Positions 8,063 to 16,727 of a stretch of 64,000 nt of DNA are shown here, piece after piece. Every line of letters starts with the position of its first letter. Position 1 is the stretch's first letter. The position numbers were made by a program, and so were the translations under genes. The stretch is from Vagococcus sp. CY52-2. GTDB taxonomy: Bacteria; Bacillota; Bacilli; Lactobacillales; Vagococcaceae. Below the pieces are notes generated by a model that had not been told where the DNA came from, did not search any database, and saw only the letters and a list, made by a program, of their open reading frames with translations. The stretch spans positions 1,798,001-1,862,000 of the forward strand of contig NZ_CP093384.1 of assembly GCF_022655055.1 (NCBI RefSeq), read 5' to 3'.

Positions 8063-8770
8063 TTAATCACTAATAGCCACTAACCTTATTTCCCGTACAT
8101 TTGAGTACATAGAAAGCTCTTCTATCACATCAGCATATGTAAGAGTTTTAGGTAAATCAATCGTATAAACATTTTTATAATATTTTTCACCTTCGATAAT
8201 TTGAACTTCAAATGTAACATCTTCTATTTCAATTTGACGTACTTCAAAATATTGATGAATAAAATCTTTTGTTTCTTTTCTATGCACGTATTGAATTTCT
8301 AAATTATTTACTTTAGAAACTGTAATAATTTGCTTCACTAATGATAACGAAAACATGATTGATATAAATCCTAATATTGTGACCAAATAAAAACCCATCC
8401 CCAAACCAATACCAATTGCAGCACATGACCATAATGATGCTGCTGTTGTCAAGCCTGTAATACGTTGCCTTGTTACAATAATCGTTCCTGCTCCTAGAAA
8501 TCCTATACCACTTACCACTTGTGCAATTAATCTCGACTGATCAAATTTTACAATATGCGCAATATCTGGATTCTCTTGCACAAGTCTTATGGCTTCATGA
8601 GCTATCTCTTGTTGAATCAACGCAATAATGGTTGCCCCTAAACAAACTAATATATGTGTCTTCATCCCTGCTGGACGGTTTTTTTGTTCTCTTTCATACC
8701 CAATAGTACCTCCCATTACAATGGATAGCCCCAGCCTTAAAACTGTTTGAGCAAGTGACAACAATGTCAT
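8063..8770 (-). CDS. MgtC/SapB family membrane protein
   Basis: A 235-aa protein. Residues 1-145 carry the MgtC/SapB membrane domain with the signature GGTIGYEREQKNRPAGMKTHILV and SGIGFLGAGTIIV; residues 150-235 form a soluble ACT-like tail. Members are tied to Mg2+ limitation and membrane potential control in pathogens; in Firmicutes the function is open. It has a good AAGGAGG site and its own promoter with an extended -10 (TGGTATAAT) upstream. Confidence 0.88.
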   Translation of the reverse strand: MTLLSLAQTVLRLGLSIVMGGTIGYEREQKNRPAGMKTHILVCLGATIIALIQQEIAHEAIRLVQENPDIAHIVKFDQSRLIAQVVSGIGFLGAGTIIVTRQRITGLTTAASLWSCAAIGIGLGMGFYLVTILGFISIMFSLSLVKQIITVSKVNNLEIQYVHRKETKDFIHQYFEVRQIEIEDVTFEVQIIEGEKYYKNVYTIDLPKTLTYADVIEELSMYSNVREIRLVAISD

Positions 8771-8800
8771 AATGACCCCTCCTTTTTCATCTTACTTTCT

Positions 8801-8810
8801 ATTATACCAT
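8801..8810 (-). promoter_or_regulatory. Extended -10 promoter of the mgtC-like gene
   Basis: TGGTATAAT on the minus strand (TATAAT at 8801-8806 with the upstream TGn), about 30 bases before the start codon. No good -35 is seen, which is normal for extended -10 promoters. Confidence 0.55.
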
Positions 8811-8876
8811 TTCAGTATCCCCTTTCATTTTTAATAAAATAACAAAAAATATTATTTAAAATGACAACAATATTTT

Positions 8877-9608
8877 CTACATTTTTTCTTTTATACCTGT
8901 CTTAATTAACCACCAATTCATTGGATATGCTGTACAAAATCCAACCAACATAGCCACTTGCATCATTAACCAAAAAACAGGAGTGGTTGGTAATACTTCT
9001 CCTCCAAAGAAATGAGGAAAAAGACTTAATTGGCACAACGCAACAGTAGCATACATCCCTATTTGCCAACAAGATAACGATAAGGTATCTGCTTTTATCG
9101 CAGCTATAATCCCTTCTTTTCTACTTAAGTGCTTCATCGGAACAATCGCAAAGTACTGGAAACTTACTCCAATAATCAGAGCCAAAATAAAAGCTAGAAC
9201 AAATCCTGAAAATAATTTATGAGAGAAAATAGTTGGGTACCCCCCCACAACATACAATGCTGGAAAAAAATATAGCAGCCACTCAATAATTAAATCTGCT
9301 AAACTACATCCAGCTCCACAATGACATGTCCCAATAAAAACAGATACTGCCATTGACTTACTTGATGAATCCATATTCATAGAATCACCCATTTTCATTT
9401 TTTCTAACGAGTGGTTTTCACCCCACTTTTTATAAGCCAAGACCCAGATAAACGACCCAAATAAAGCAGTTAATGGCCAAACAATCGTCATTATTTTCAT
9501 TTTTTGTGGGTGTTTTTTCACGTCTAATGCAATATAAATAAAAGAAATACCTGCTAAAAATAAACTAATCCAAGCCAAAATAGTTAACCAATATGGTATA
9601 GCTACCAT
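8877..9608 (-). CDS. DUF4396 family membrane protein
   Basis: A 243-aa protein with two N-terminal helices, a loop, and about four C-terminal helices. The loop-to-membrane junction has TCHCGAGCSLAD (Cys95, Cys97, Cys101, His96), which is the hallmark of DUF4396 proteins and could bind a metal; the loop before it is Met- and Ser-rich (MKMGDSMNMDSSSKSM). The family lacks an established function. GGAGG precedes the ATG. It appears monocistronic. Confidence 0.8.
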   Translation of the reverse strand: MVAIPYWLTILAWISLFLAGISFIYIALDVKKHPQKMKIMTIVWPLTALFGSFIWVLAYKKWGENHSLEKMKMGDSMNMDSSSKSMAVSVFIGTCHCGAGCSLADLIIEWLLYFFPALYVVGGYPTIFSHKLFSGFVLAFILALIIGVSFQYFAIVPMKHLSRKEGIIAAIKADTLSLSCWQIGMYATVALCQLSLFPHFFGGEVLPTTPVFWLMMQVAMLVGFCTAYPMNWWLIKTGIKEKM

Positions 9609-9731
9609 GATACTACCTCCTTAACGTGATTTAATTTTAGTATAGAAAGATTCCTCGAAAAAAATGTGATGTTCTAATGATTTTAATTATAGAAATGTCA
9701 AAATATTATTTCATAATAAACTAAACTGTTT

Positions 9732-9737
9732 TATAAT
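9732..9737 (+). promoter_or_regulatory. -10 box of the EEP-family gene
   Basis: TATAAT on the plus strand 36 bases before the ATG at 9773; the -35 region is a weak TTTCAT at 17 bases. Confidence 0.45.
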
Positions 9738-9772
9738 AAACCCTAGTCATTTACTGACTTGGAGGAGAAAAT

Positions 9773-10834
9773 ATGAAAAAATTATTAATGATTATATTAG
9801 GGATTGTCATAAGTTTACTAAGTACCGTATTATTACTTATTGGCTATCTTTCAATCAAAGAATATAAACCTAGAGAAGTTGAAACAGTGACAACTACTAA
9901 AGGGAAAAACATGTTGCAACAACAGACTGACATCTCACTGCTCACACTAAATATTGGTTATGGTGGCTTATCCAGCTCTGAAGATTTTTTTATGGATGGC
10001 GGGAAAAATATCCAACCTAAATCTAAACAACTCGTCGAAGAAAATTTAGCTGGAATTACAACAATGTTAAAAGAGCATCCTTCTGATATGTATTTATTAC
10101 AAGAAGTGGATTTAGATTCAAAACGCTCATACCATATAAACCAAAAAGAATCGCTGTCTAATGCGCTTCATATGCCAAGTACATTTGCGTATAATTTCAA
10201 TGTACCATACGTCCCATTCCCTATCCCACCGATTGGTAAAGTAGAAAGCGGAATCGTCACGATGACTAACGCAACTATGAGTGAAGCCAAACGCATTGCG
10301 CTACCTAATCCTTTTTCTTGGCCTATTCGTATGGCTAATTTAAAACGTGCACTACTTGAAACAAGATTTCCTATAGGTGGCAGTGATAAAGAGTTAGTTG
10401 TCTTTAATTTACATCTGGATGCTTATGATAATGGTCAAGGAAAAATTGAACAAAGTAAACTTCTAAAAAAAGTACTTGAAGAAGAGTATGATAAAGGAAA
10501 TTATGTCATTGCTGGAGGAGATTTTAATCAAGTCTTTGAAGGTACTCAATCATTCCCTCAAACAGGGCAAAAAGGATGGAAGCCTGGAAGTATTAGTTCA
10601 ACTGATATTCCTGATCATTTCTCTTTTTCATATGATGATACCCATCCTTCAGTCAGAGTATTAAACCATGCGTTTACTGGTGATTATGAATCCTCTCAAG
10701 TCTATGTAATTGATGGATTTATCATATCAGACAATATCAATACTAAGCAAACCAATACCTACGATTATCAATTTAGATACACAGATCATCACCCTGTTCA
10801 GATGACCTTTCAATTAAAAGAAAAAACCAACTAG
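9773..10834 (+). CDS. Membrane-anchored endonuclease/exonuclease/phosphatase family protein
   Basis: A 353-aa protein with an N-terminal hydrophobic segment (about residues 4-26) that acts as signal or anchor, so the catalytic part is outside the membrane. The EEP fold is shown by TLNIGYGG, LLQEVD (catalytic Glu), GGDFNQ (Asp/Asn) and C-terminal YTDHHPV (catalytic His). Substrate could be a phospholipid, sphingomyelin-like headgroup or nucleic acid; the sequence does not decide. RBS is GGAGG. The stop codon lies inside a bidirectional terminator. Confidence 0.87.
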   Translation: MKKLLMIILGIVISLLSTVLLLIGYLSIKEYKPREVETVTTTKGKNMLQQQTDISLLTLNIGYGGLSSSEDFFMDGGKNIQPKSKQLVEENLAGITTMLKEHPSDMYLLQEVDLDSKRSYHINQKESLSNALHMPSTFAYNFNVPYVPFPIPPIGKVESGIVTMTNATMSEAKRIALPNPFSWPIRMANLKRALLETRFPIGGSDKELVVFNLHLDAYDNGQGKIEQSKLLKKVLEEEYDKGNYVIAGGDFNQVFEGTQSFPQTGQKGWKPGSISSTDIPDHFSFSYDDTHPSVRVLNHAFTGDYESSQVYVIDGFIISDNINTKQTNTYDYQFRYTDHHPVQMTFQLKEKTN

Positions 10835-10856
10835 TTCCGGCTAGTTGGTTTTCTTT
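10825..10856. terminator. Bidirectional terminator between the EEP gene and the iol operon
   Basis: AACCAACTAG (10825-10834) pairs perfectly with CTAGTTGGTT (10841-10850). T-rich tracts follow on both strands, so it can end the plus-strand EEP gene and the minus-strand iol operon. Confidence 0.85.
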
Positions 10857-10862
10857 GTCGTT

Positions 10863-11171
10863 TTATCTAACTCTCTCTAAAATGCGTTCAATATTCATTG
10901 TAACGAATTCGTCATCTTGAATCCCACTCACATATGACTCATGCGATTTTTCTTCAAGTAAGCTTCTTAGCTCTTTTTCATAACGTTTAATTTGTGGTGC
11001 AAGTAAAATCACATCATAATGTTGTTGTGACAATTTTGCTTCCACACGTTGAACTGGTGCATAATCAACATCATAGTTTAAACCATGCTCTTTTAAACTC
11101 TCTAACATTTTTGAAACAAATAACGAGGCACTAATACCTGACTCACAGATAAATAAAATACTTTTTTCCAT
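10863..11171 (-). CDS. Orphan PTS lactose/cellobiose IIB-like protein
   Basis: A 102-aa soluble protein with the IIB-type phosphocysteine loop FICESGISASLFVSKM (Cys9) and the following DVILLAPQIKRYEKEL core, which match the lactose/cellobiose IIB fold. The ATG at 11171 has AAAGGTG six bases upstream, so the in-frame GTG at 11180 is rejected. It is the last gene of the iol operon, directly after iolG. No IIA or IIC gene is nearby and the operon transporter is a sodium symporter. It may report PTS state or be a relic; that is inference. Confidence 0.75.
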   Translation of the reverse strand: MEKSILFICESGISASLFVSKMLESLKEHGLNYDVDYAPVQRVEAKLSQQHYDVILLAPQIKRYEKELRSLLEEKSHESYVSGIQDDEFVTMNIERILERVR

Positions 11172-11183
11172 GTCATTCACCTT

Positions 11184-12188
11184 TTATAATTTTTTAACTT
11201 TAACAGGCTGACCAGTTTTCAGAGATTCGTTTGCAGCAAAAGCTAAACGTTGTGCCATGATACCATCTTCGTACGTCACAACAGTATCTGTGTCATCTTT
11301 AATCGCTGTTAAGAATTCTTCAACTTCTTTAATATATGCATCATTATAACGCTCTAAGAAAAAGTGAAGTGGTTTTTGGCTATGAACACCGGACTCATCT
11401 GATAACACAACATTATTCACTAGCTCATTTTCTGCTTGAGACGCACCTTTTGAACCAAATGCTTCTAAACGTTGGTCATAGCCATACACTGCTTGACGAC
11501 TGTTACTAATCACACCTAGACACCCATTTTCAAAGGTTAATGTCACAATTGCTGTGTCAACATCAATACCTTCTAATTCTGGATTAACTAATGCATCCCC
11601 TGTAGCATAAACTTCTTTTACTTCACTACCTGTGATAAAACGGGCCATATCAAAGTCATGTATCATCATATCAAAAAATAGACCGCCTGACGACTTAACA
11701 TAAGACAAAGGTGGTGCTTCTGGATCACGTGAGTCAATACGTAATAACTGAATATCTCCAATAGATCCATCTTGAACGTGTTTTTTAACTTGTGCAAAAT
11801 TACGATCAAAGCGACGATTCACTCCTAATTGAAATTTAACACCAGCTTCTTTCACAATATGATAGGTTTCAACTGTTTCTTCATCAGAAAAACTAATTGG
11901 TTTTTCACAGAAAATATGTTTTTTCGCTGCCGCAGCTTTTTTAATTAACTCAACGTGTGTATCTGTTGGCGTACAAATAAATACTGCATCTATTTCATCA
12001 TCATTAAAAATTGTATCAAAATCCGACACTAATGGTACACCATATTCTGCTTCAAATGTTGGCATGTTATCTGCAAAAATATCTGCGACTGCTTTTACTT
12101 TCACACCTGGCATTTGTACCAAGTTTTTCGTGTGAAGTTTTCCAATACGTCCGCCACCAATTACACCTACAACTAATTCTTTTGTCAT
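11184..12188 (-). CDS. iolG: Inositol 2-dehydrogenase
   Basis: NAD-dependent oxidation of myo-inositol to scyllo-inosose, the first step of the pathway. The Rossmann motif GVIGGGRIGKLH is at the N-terminus, followed by the Gfo/Idh/MocA motifs FICTPTDTH and FCEKPISF, and the catalytic region DMMIHDFDMARF (Asp/His). The start at 12188 has AGGGG nine bases upstream; an ATG at 12197 has no room for an RBS. Length is 334 aa. It follows the symporter gene. Confidence 0.9.
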   Translation of the reverse strand: MTKELVVGVIGGGRIGKLHTKNLVQMPGVKVKAVADIFADNMPTFEAEYGVPLVSDFDTIFNDDEIDAVFICTPTDTHVELIKKAAAAKKHIFCEKPISFSDEETVETYHIVKEAGVKFQLGVNRRFDRNFAQVKKHVQDGSIGDIQLLRIDSRDPEAPPLSYVKSSGGLFFDMMIHDFDMARFITGSEVKEVYATGDALVNPELEGIDVDTAIVTLTFENGCLGVISNSRQAVYGYDQRLEAFGSKGASQAENELVNNVVLSDESGVHSQKPLHFFLERYNDAYIKEVEEFLTAIKDDTDTVVTYEDGIMAQRLAFAANESLKTGQPVKVKKL

Positions 12189-12209
12189 ATCATTCATCCC
12201 CTAATTCTT

Positions 12210-13805
12210 TTATCTAGCAATCCCCAATGGAGAAAACATTAAATATGTTAAAACAACTACTAAAACGGTAATCACACTCACTAATTTTGTATGTTTCCAA
12301 GGTGTGATATCTACTTTTGTATTAAAGACTTTCAATTCAAAATCACCATCTGGTTTCAGTTTTGAAACCACAAACATAACAAGCATATCTAAGAAAAATA
12401 GCACACTTAACACATATAGAAAATGCACATCTTTTAATACAACTTTTGATAACGCATACAAGATAATATGTAAGTAAATCGTTACTTTTGCTGCAAAGGC
12501 TGTTGCTTTTTTAGAGTAAAATGCTAATAGAATAATTACCAACAAAGGCATATTATACAATCCATTAAACTCTTGTACAAATTGATACAATCCTGCTGGT
12601 GCAAATGAAATCAATGGTGAGATAAAGATAGATAATAACCCAATTGCAATCGTAATTTTTTTCCCAAAACGCGTGATATCATGATCTGTTGCTTGTTTAT
12701 TGAAAACAGGCTTATAAAAATCAAGCGATAATAATGTTGAGGTCGCATTTAACGCTCCTGAGAATGACGATAAAATCGCCCCAAAAATAACCGCTGCAAA
12801 CACGCCATAAATCATCTCTGGTAAGACATGTGTCACAAGTGTTGGGTACGCCTCATCAGGCATCCCCATTAATGCATCACCAAAAATATTTCTCGCCACA
12901 ATTCCTGGAAATACTAAGAATAATGCACCAAATACTTTAAAGAATCCTACAAGGAATACGCCTTTTTGTGCTTCAGCTAAGTTTTTTCCAGCTAACGCTT
13001 TTTGGACAATCATCTGATTGGTACACCAGAAATATAAATTATTAAACATCATGCCTGTTAATAGCGTTGGCCAAGGAACAATCGCTGAATCAATTGAACC
13101 AACAGAATTTAGTAACCAAGGTGTGTTATCCACAATGTGATCAATTCCTGCAATGAAACTACCATTACCAAGCATTGTAACGCCAATTGTCGGAATCAGT
13201 AGACCACAAGCTAGTAAACCAAAGCCATATACTGTATCACTGTAAGCACTTAGGCGTAACCCCCCAATAAGTAGGTACAAAATCCCAATAACACCAATAG
13301 CTAGTGAAACGACAATGATTGACGTAATAGGACGAATACCCAACAGTTCATCAATCCGAAAAATTTTATTAAATACTAATGATCCTGAATACAACACTAC
13401 TGGTAAAAAAGATGTGATATATGTAATAATAAATAATGCTGAAATAATTCGCTTAATTTGTGTATCATAACGTATTTCAATAAAATCAGATACGGTATTA
13501 ATCCCATATTTCAAATACTTCGGTAAGAAAACGGACGCTAACATAACGATTGCGATGGCTGAAGTGACTTCCCATGCCATAACTTCCATTCCCGCGACAT
13601 AACTTTGTCCATTCTGACCGACAATTTGCTCTGTTGATAAATTTGTCATAATAATCGAACCAGCAATCGGTAGGGCAGTCAAACTTCGACCACCCATAAA
13701 GAATCCTTCTGCCCCATCAACATTGACGCCACGTGAGCGTTTATAAGCAAATAACCACACACAACTAATAATGACAACAAAACTTAAAATAGAAAATAGA
13801 TTCAT
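12210..13805 (-). CDS. Sodium/solute symporter (SSS family), probably for inositol
   Basis: A 531-aa integral membrane protein with about 14 hydrophobic helices. SSS-family marks are visible: GFFMGGRSLTALPIAGSI, TNLSTEQIVGQNGQSY (helix 1-2 sodium region), IGGLRLSAYSDTVYG and SSFSGALNATSTLLSLDFYKP. Its place between iolE and iolG makes myo-inositol the likely substrate. Many bacterial iol clusters use a major facilitator (IolT) instead. GGGAG precedes the ATG. Substrate is inference; family is firm. Confidence 0.88.
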   Translation of the reverse strand: MNLFSILSFVVIISCVWLFAYKRSRGVNVDGAEGFFMGGRSLTALPIAGSIIMTNLSTEQIVGQNGQSYVAGMEVMAWEVTSAIAIVMLASVFLPKYLKYGINTVSDFIEIRYDTQIKRIISALFIITYITSFLPVVLYSGSLVFNKIFRIDELLGIRPITSIIVVSLAIGVIGILYLLIGGLRLSAYSDTVYGFGLLACGLLIPTIGVTMLGNGSFIAGIDHIVDNTPWLLNSVGSIDSAIVPWPTLLTGMMFNNLYFWCTNQMIVQKALAGKNLAEAQKGVFLVGFFKVFGALFLVFPGIVARNIFGDALMGMPDEAYPTLVTHVLPEMIYGVFAAVIFGAILSSFSGALNATSTLLSLDFYKPVFNKQATDHDITRFGKKITIAIGLLSIFISPLISFAPAGLYQFVQEFNGLYNMPLLVIILLAFYSKKATAFAAKVTIYLHIILYALSKVVLKDVHFLYVLSVLFFLDMLVMFVVSKLKPDGDFELKVFNTKVDITPWKHTKLVSVITVLVVVLTYLMFSPLGIAR

Positions 13806-13820
13806 GACCGTCTCCCTTTA

Positions 13821-14708
13821 TTACAGTTTCGTAACTGATTTGATGTATTCACGAGCATTTTTGGCATAAATAAACGGATTCGCTTTGGCTGGATCTTGTT
13901 CTGCCTCTACGACAATCCATCCTTCATAACCATCTTTTTCAATTTCTTGCCAAATTGGTGTAAAATCAATCATGCCATCTCCAGGAACAGTGAACACACC
14001 TTCTTTAACACCTTTTAAGAAACTAAATGAGTTTGTTTTAACTTCTTCCATTTTTTCCTTACGAATATCTTTAAAGTGAATATGTTTAATACGGTCTTTG
14101 TGTGTTTGATACACTTCAATCGGATCTTCGCCTGAGAAAACTAAGTGACCAGTATCATATAATAGTGACACTTTTTTAGGATCTGTCTCAGCCATCAAAC
14201 GATTGATTTCATCAGTTGTTTGGACACCTGTCCCCATATGGTGGTGGTAAACAATAGACATGTCTTTTTCATTTGCCAACTCGCCTAATTTATCTAACCC
14301 ACTTGTTAACTTTTGCCATTCTTCTTCACTGAATTCAGGTTTTTTATCAAAAACAGGTGTCTCCATTTGACCTTGTACACTATGTCCTTGTTCTGACACA
14401 ACGATGACTTTTGCTCCCATTGCATGCAAAAAGTCACGATGTAACATAAAAGCCTCTTCTGTTTCTTCAAATGGTTTGGTTGTTAAAAAAGCACTAAACC
14501 AGGCACTAGCTACTGATAATCCACGTGGTTCTAAGTAACTTTTTAATTCTTCTGGATTTTTCGGATATTTGTTTCCAATTTCTGTTCCTGTGTACCCTGC
14601 TAATGCCATTTCACTGATACATTGTTCAAACGTATTTTCCTTACCTAATTCCGGCATATCATCATTTGTCCAAGCGATTGGTGCAATCCCTAACTTAATA
14701 ATTGTCAT
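13821..14708 (-). CDS. iolE: Myo-inosose-2 dehydratase
   Basis: IolE dehydrates scyllo-inosose to the diketo intermediate used by IolD. The 295-aa protein is a TIM-barrel of the xylose isomerase-like AP-endonuclease family: YTGTEIGNKYP, YHHHMGTGVQT, SLLYDTGHLVF, HIHFKDIR and the C-terminal WIVVEAEQDP carry the metal-binding Glu, His and Asp residues. The RBS AGGAGG is strong. It starts after a 91-base gap holding a hairpin, so it may be expressed less than the genes before it. Confidence 0.92.
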   Translation of the reverse strand: MTIIKLGIAPIAWTNDDMPELGKENTFEQCISEMALAGYTGTEIGNKYPKNPEELKSYLEPRGLSVASAWFSAFLTTKPFEETEEAFMLHRDFLHAMGAKVIVVSEQGHSVQGQMETPVFDKKPEFSEEEWQKLTSGLDKLGELANEKDMSIVYHHHMGTGVQTTDEINRLMAETDPKKVSLLYDTGHLVFSGEDPIEVYQTHKDRIKHIHFKDIRKEKMEEVKTNSFSFLKGVKEGVFTVPGDGMIDFTPIWQEIEKDGYEGWIVVEAEQDPAKANPFIYAKNAREYIKSVTKL

Positions 14709-14732
14709 AGTATCCTCCTAGCTCAAAAAAAG

Positions 14733-14746
14733 AGCGCTTTCTTTGT
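14733..14746 (-). promoter_or_regulatory. Possible cre-like site in the iolD-iolE gap
   Basis: The minus strand has GAAAGCGCT, the core of a CcpA cre box, but the right half is poor (TCTTTT in place of TTTCA). A catabolite control site in the operon would make sense for inositol use. Weak by sequence alone. Confidence 0.3.
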
Positions 14747-14750
14747 TTTT

Positions 14751-14791
14751 AAAAGAAATATAGCTAACACCTTTATTTAGCTAGCTATATT
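14751..14791 (-). terminator. Intra-operon hairpin between iolD and iolE
   Basis: AATATAGCTA (14782-14791, minus reading) pairs perfectly with TAGCTATATT (14757-14766), and TCTTTT follows. This is a partial terminator or mRNA-stability hairpin that could lower expression of iolE, the symporter and iolG. Confidence 0.5.
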
Positions 14792-14799
14792 CCCAAACC

Positions 14800-16713
14800 T
14801 TAATACTTCCACGCTTTTTCTAACTTTTGTTCTCGTTGTTTCCATGCTTGTGTCACATTAGGATTATCTGATACTTCTGATACTCCAACATTCCACCAAC
14901 CACCATATCCATCAGTCATGGTTTTTGGTAATACTTTAATGTCAATCAATGTTGACACTGTTTGTTTTTTTGCATCTTCTAATGCGGCAACAAGTTCCTC
15001 TCGTGTGTTAACACGATACACTTTTGCTCCATATCCTTTTGCAACCATCGCATAATCAATTGCCATAATTTGATTATCAGCATCGCGTAATTCACAGTTG
15101 AAACTTCCACCACCATTAGACATTTGTAAATTATTAATACAACCATATCCAGCGTTATCAAACAAACAAATATTAATTTTTTGTTTGTACTGTAGGGCTG
15201 TTACTAACTCTGTATGTAACATCAAGAAACTACCATCGCCTAATACAGCATAGACTTCTTGATCTGGGTTAGCTAATTTTGCTCCTAAAGCGCCTGCCAC
15301 TTCATACCCCATACATGAGTAACCATACTCTAAATGATATGTATTGACTGTATCTGTTTCCCACAATCGTTGCACATCTCCTGGTAAAGAACCCGCTGAA
15401 GCAACGACAACACTGTCATCTGCTACTGTATCATTTAGTGTGATTAACGCATTGGTTTGGGTAAATTCTGTTCGCAACACATCGGCATAATCATTCATGA
15501 TTTCTTGTGAAAAATGATCCGCAATTTCTGCTTTAAATGTTTCTCTATTAAAGACAATATTATGTAAACGTTGGCGTTCTTCTTGCCATTCTTTGTGCCA
15601 TTCTTCTAACTCATAACCATAACTGGCTTTATAATCATCCAAATGTTGACTAAACCATTCTAAACTAGCTTTTGCGTCACCTACTACTTGTAGTGCATCA
15701 AATTTATAGGCTTGTACTCGACTCACATTGATATTAATAAAACGTGTTTTATCATAATTAAATGCTGTCTTTGATGACGTGGTAAAATCGGTATAACGAG
15801 TTCCAATACCAATAACTAAATCAGCTGAGTCAATTGCTTTATTGGCTGCTGATGTGCCTAAGATACCTGTTCCTCCTAGGTTATAAGTAAAACTATTTGG
15901 AACAGTTGATTTTCCAGCATGCGTTTCAACTAATGGGATATTATGTTGCGTTGCAATCTGTTGGATTACCTCACCAGCACCAGAATATCTCGCACCGCCA
16001 CCCACAATCATCACTGGACGTTTGCTTTCTTTGATTCTATCTAGTGCATCATTCAAGGCTCTTTCAACAGGACTTGTACGATCTAAATAGTGAACACGTT
16101 TTTTAAAAAATGACGCATCGAAATCAAATGCTTCCCCTTCAGTATCTTGCGGTAAACAAATTGTGGCTGGCCCTGCCGTTGCAGGATTCGTCATCACTTC
16201 AAATGCTCGAATTAACGCAGACATCAACTGCTCAGGACGTGTTACACGGTCCCAATATCGTGATACTGCTTTGAACGCATCATTTGTTGTTAGTGAAATA
16301 CTAGATTCATGCTCTAGTTGTTGCAACACTGGATCTGGTTGACGTGTCGCAAAAGTATCTGCTGGTAAAAATAAAACAGGAATATTATTTGCATGCGCTG
16401 TTGCGGCTGCTGTAATCATGTTTGCTGAACCAGGTCCAGCTGAAGCTGTCACAGCATAAATTTTTTGTCGTTTCATTTGTTTGGCATAAGCAATCGCAGC
16501 ATGCGCCATCCCTTGTTCGTTTTTACCTTGCATTATCTTTAAATGCCCTGGATTTTCTTCTAGAGCATGACCTAGGCCTAAGACATTACCATGTCCAAAA
16601 ATATTAAATACTCCCTCAACAAAAGGTGTTTCTACACCATCAACATAGATATATTGTTGATTTAAAAACTTAACTAATGCTTGTGCTGTTGTTAATCGAA
16701 TTGTTTCTCTCAT
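14800..16713 (-). CDS. iolD: 3D-(3,5/4)-trihydroxycyclohexane-1,2-dione hydrolase
   Basis: IolD is a thiamine-diphosphate enzyme that opens the inositol ring to 5-deoxyglucuronate. The 637-aa protein has the three ThDP domains: the N-terminal pyrimidine domain (MAHAAIAYAKQMKRQ, ASAGPGSANM), the central domain, and the C-terminal pyrophosphate domain with GDGSFLMLHTELVTAL, then NICLFDNAGYGCINNLQ (ThDP/Mg2+ motif). Its need for TPP links it to the thiamine salvage operon in the same window. RBS is AAGGAAG. Confidence 0.95.
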   Translation of the reverse strand: MRETIRLTTAQALVKFLNQQYIYVDGVETPFVEGVFNIFGHGNVLGLGHALEENPGHLKIMQGKNEQGMAHAAIAYAKQMKRQKIYAVTASAGPGSANMITAAATAHANNIPVLFLPADTFATRQPDPVLQQLEHESSISLTTNDAFKAVSRYWDRVTRPEQLMSALIRAFEVMTNPATAGPATICLPQDTEGEAFDFDASFFKKRVHYLDRTSPVERALNDALDRIKESKRPVMIVGGGARYSGAGEVIQQIATQHNIPLVETHAGKSTVPNSFTYNLGGTGILGTSAANKAIDSADLVIGIGTRYTDFTTSSKTAFNYDKTRFININVSRVQAYKFDALQVVGDAKASLEWFSQHLDDYKASYGYELEEWHKEWQEERQRLHNIVFNRETFKAEIADHFSQEIMNDYADVLRTEFTQTNALITLNDTVADDSVVVASAGSLPGDVQRLWETDTVNTYHLEYGYSCMGYEVAGALGAKLANPDQEVYAVLGDGSFLMLHTELVTALQYKQKINICLFDNAGYGCINNLQMSNGGGSFNCELRDADNQIMAIDYAMVAKGYGAKVYRVNTREELVAALEDAKKQTVSTLIDIKVLPKTMTDGYGGWWNVGVSEVSDNPNVTQAWKQREQKLEKAWKY

Positions 16714-16727
16714 TAGCTTACTTCCTT

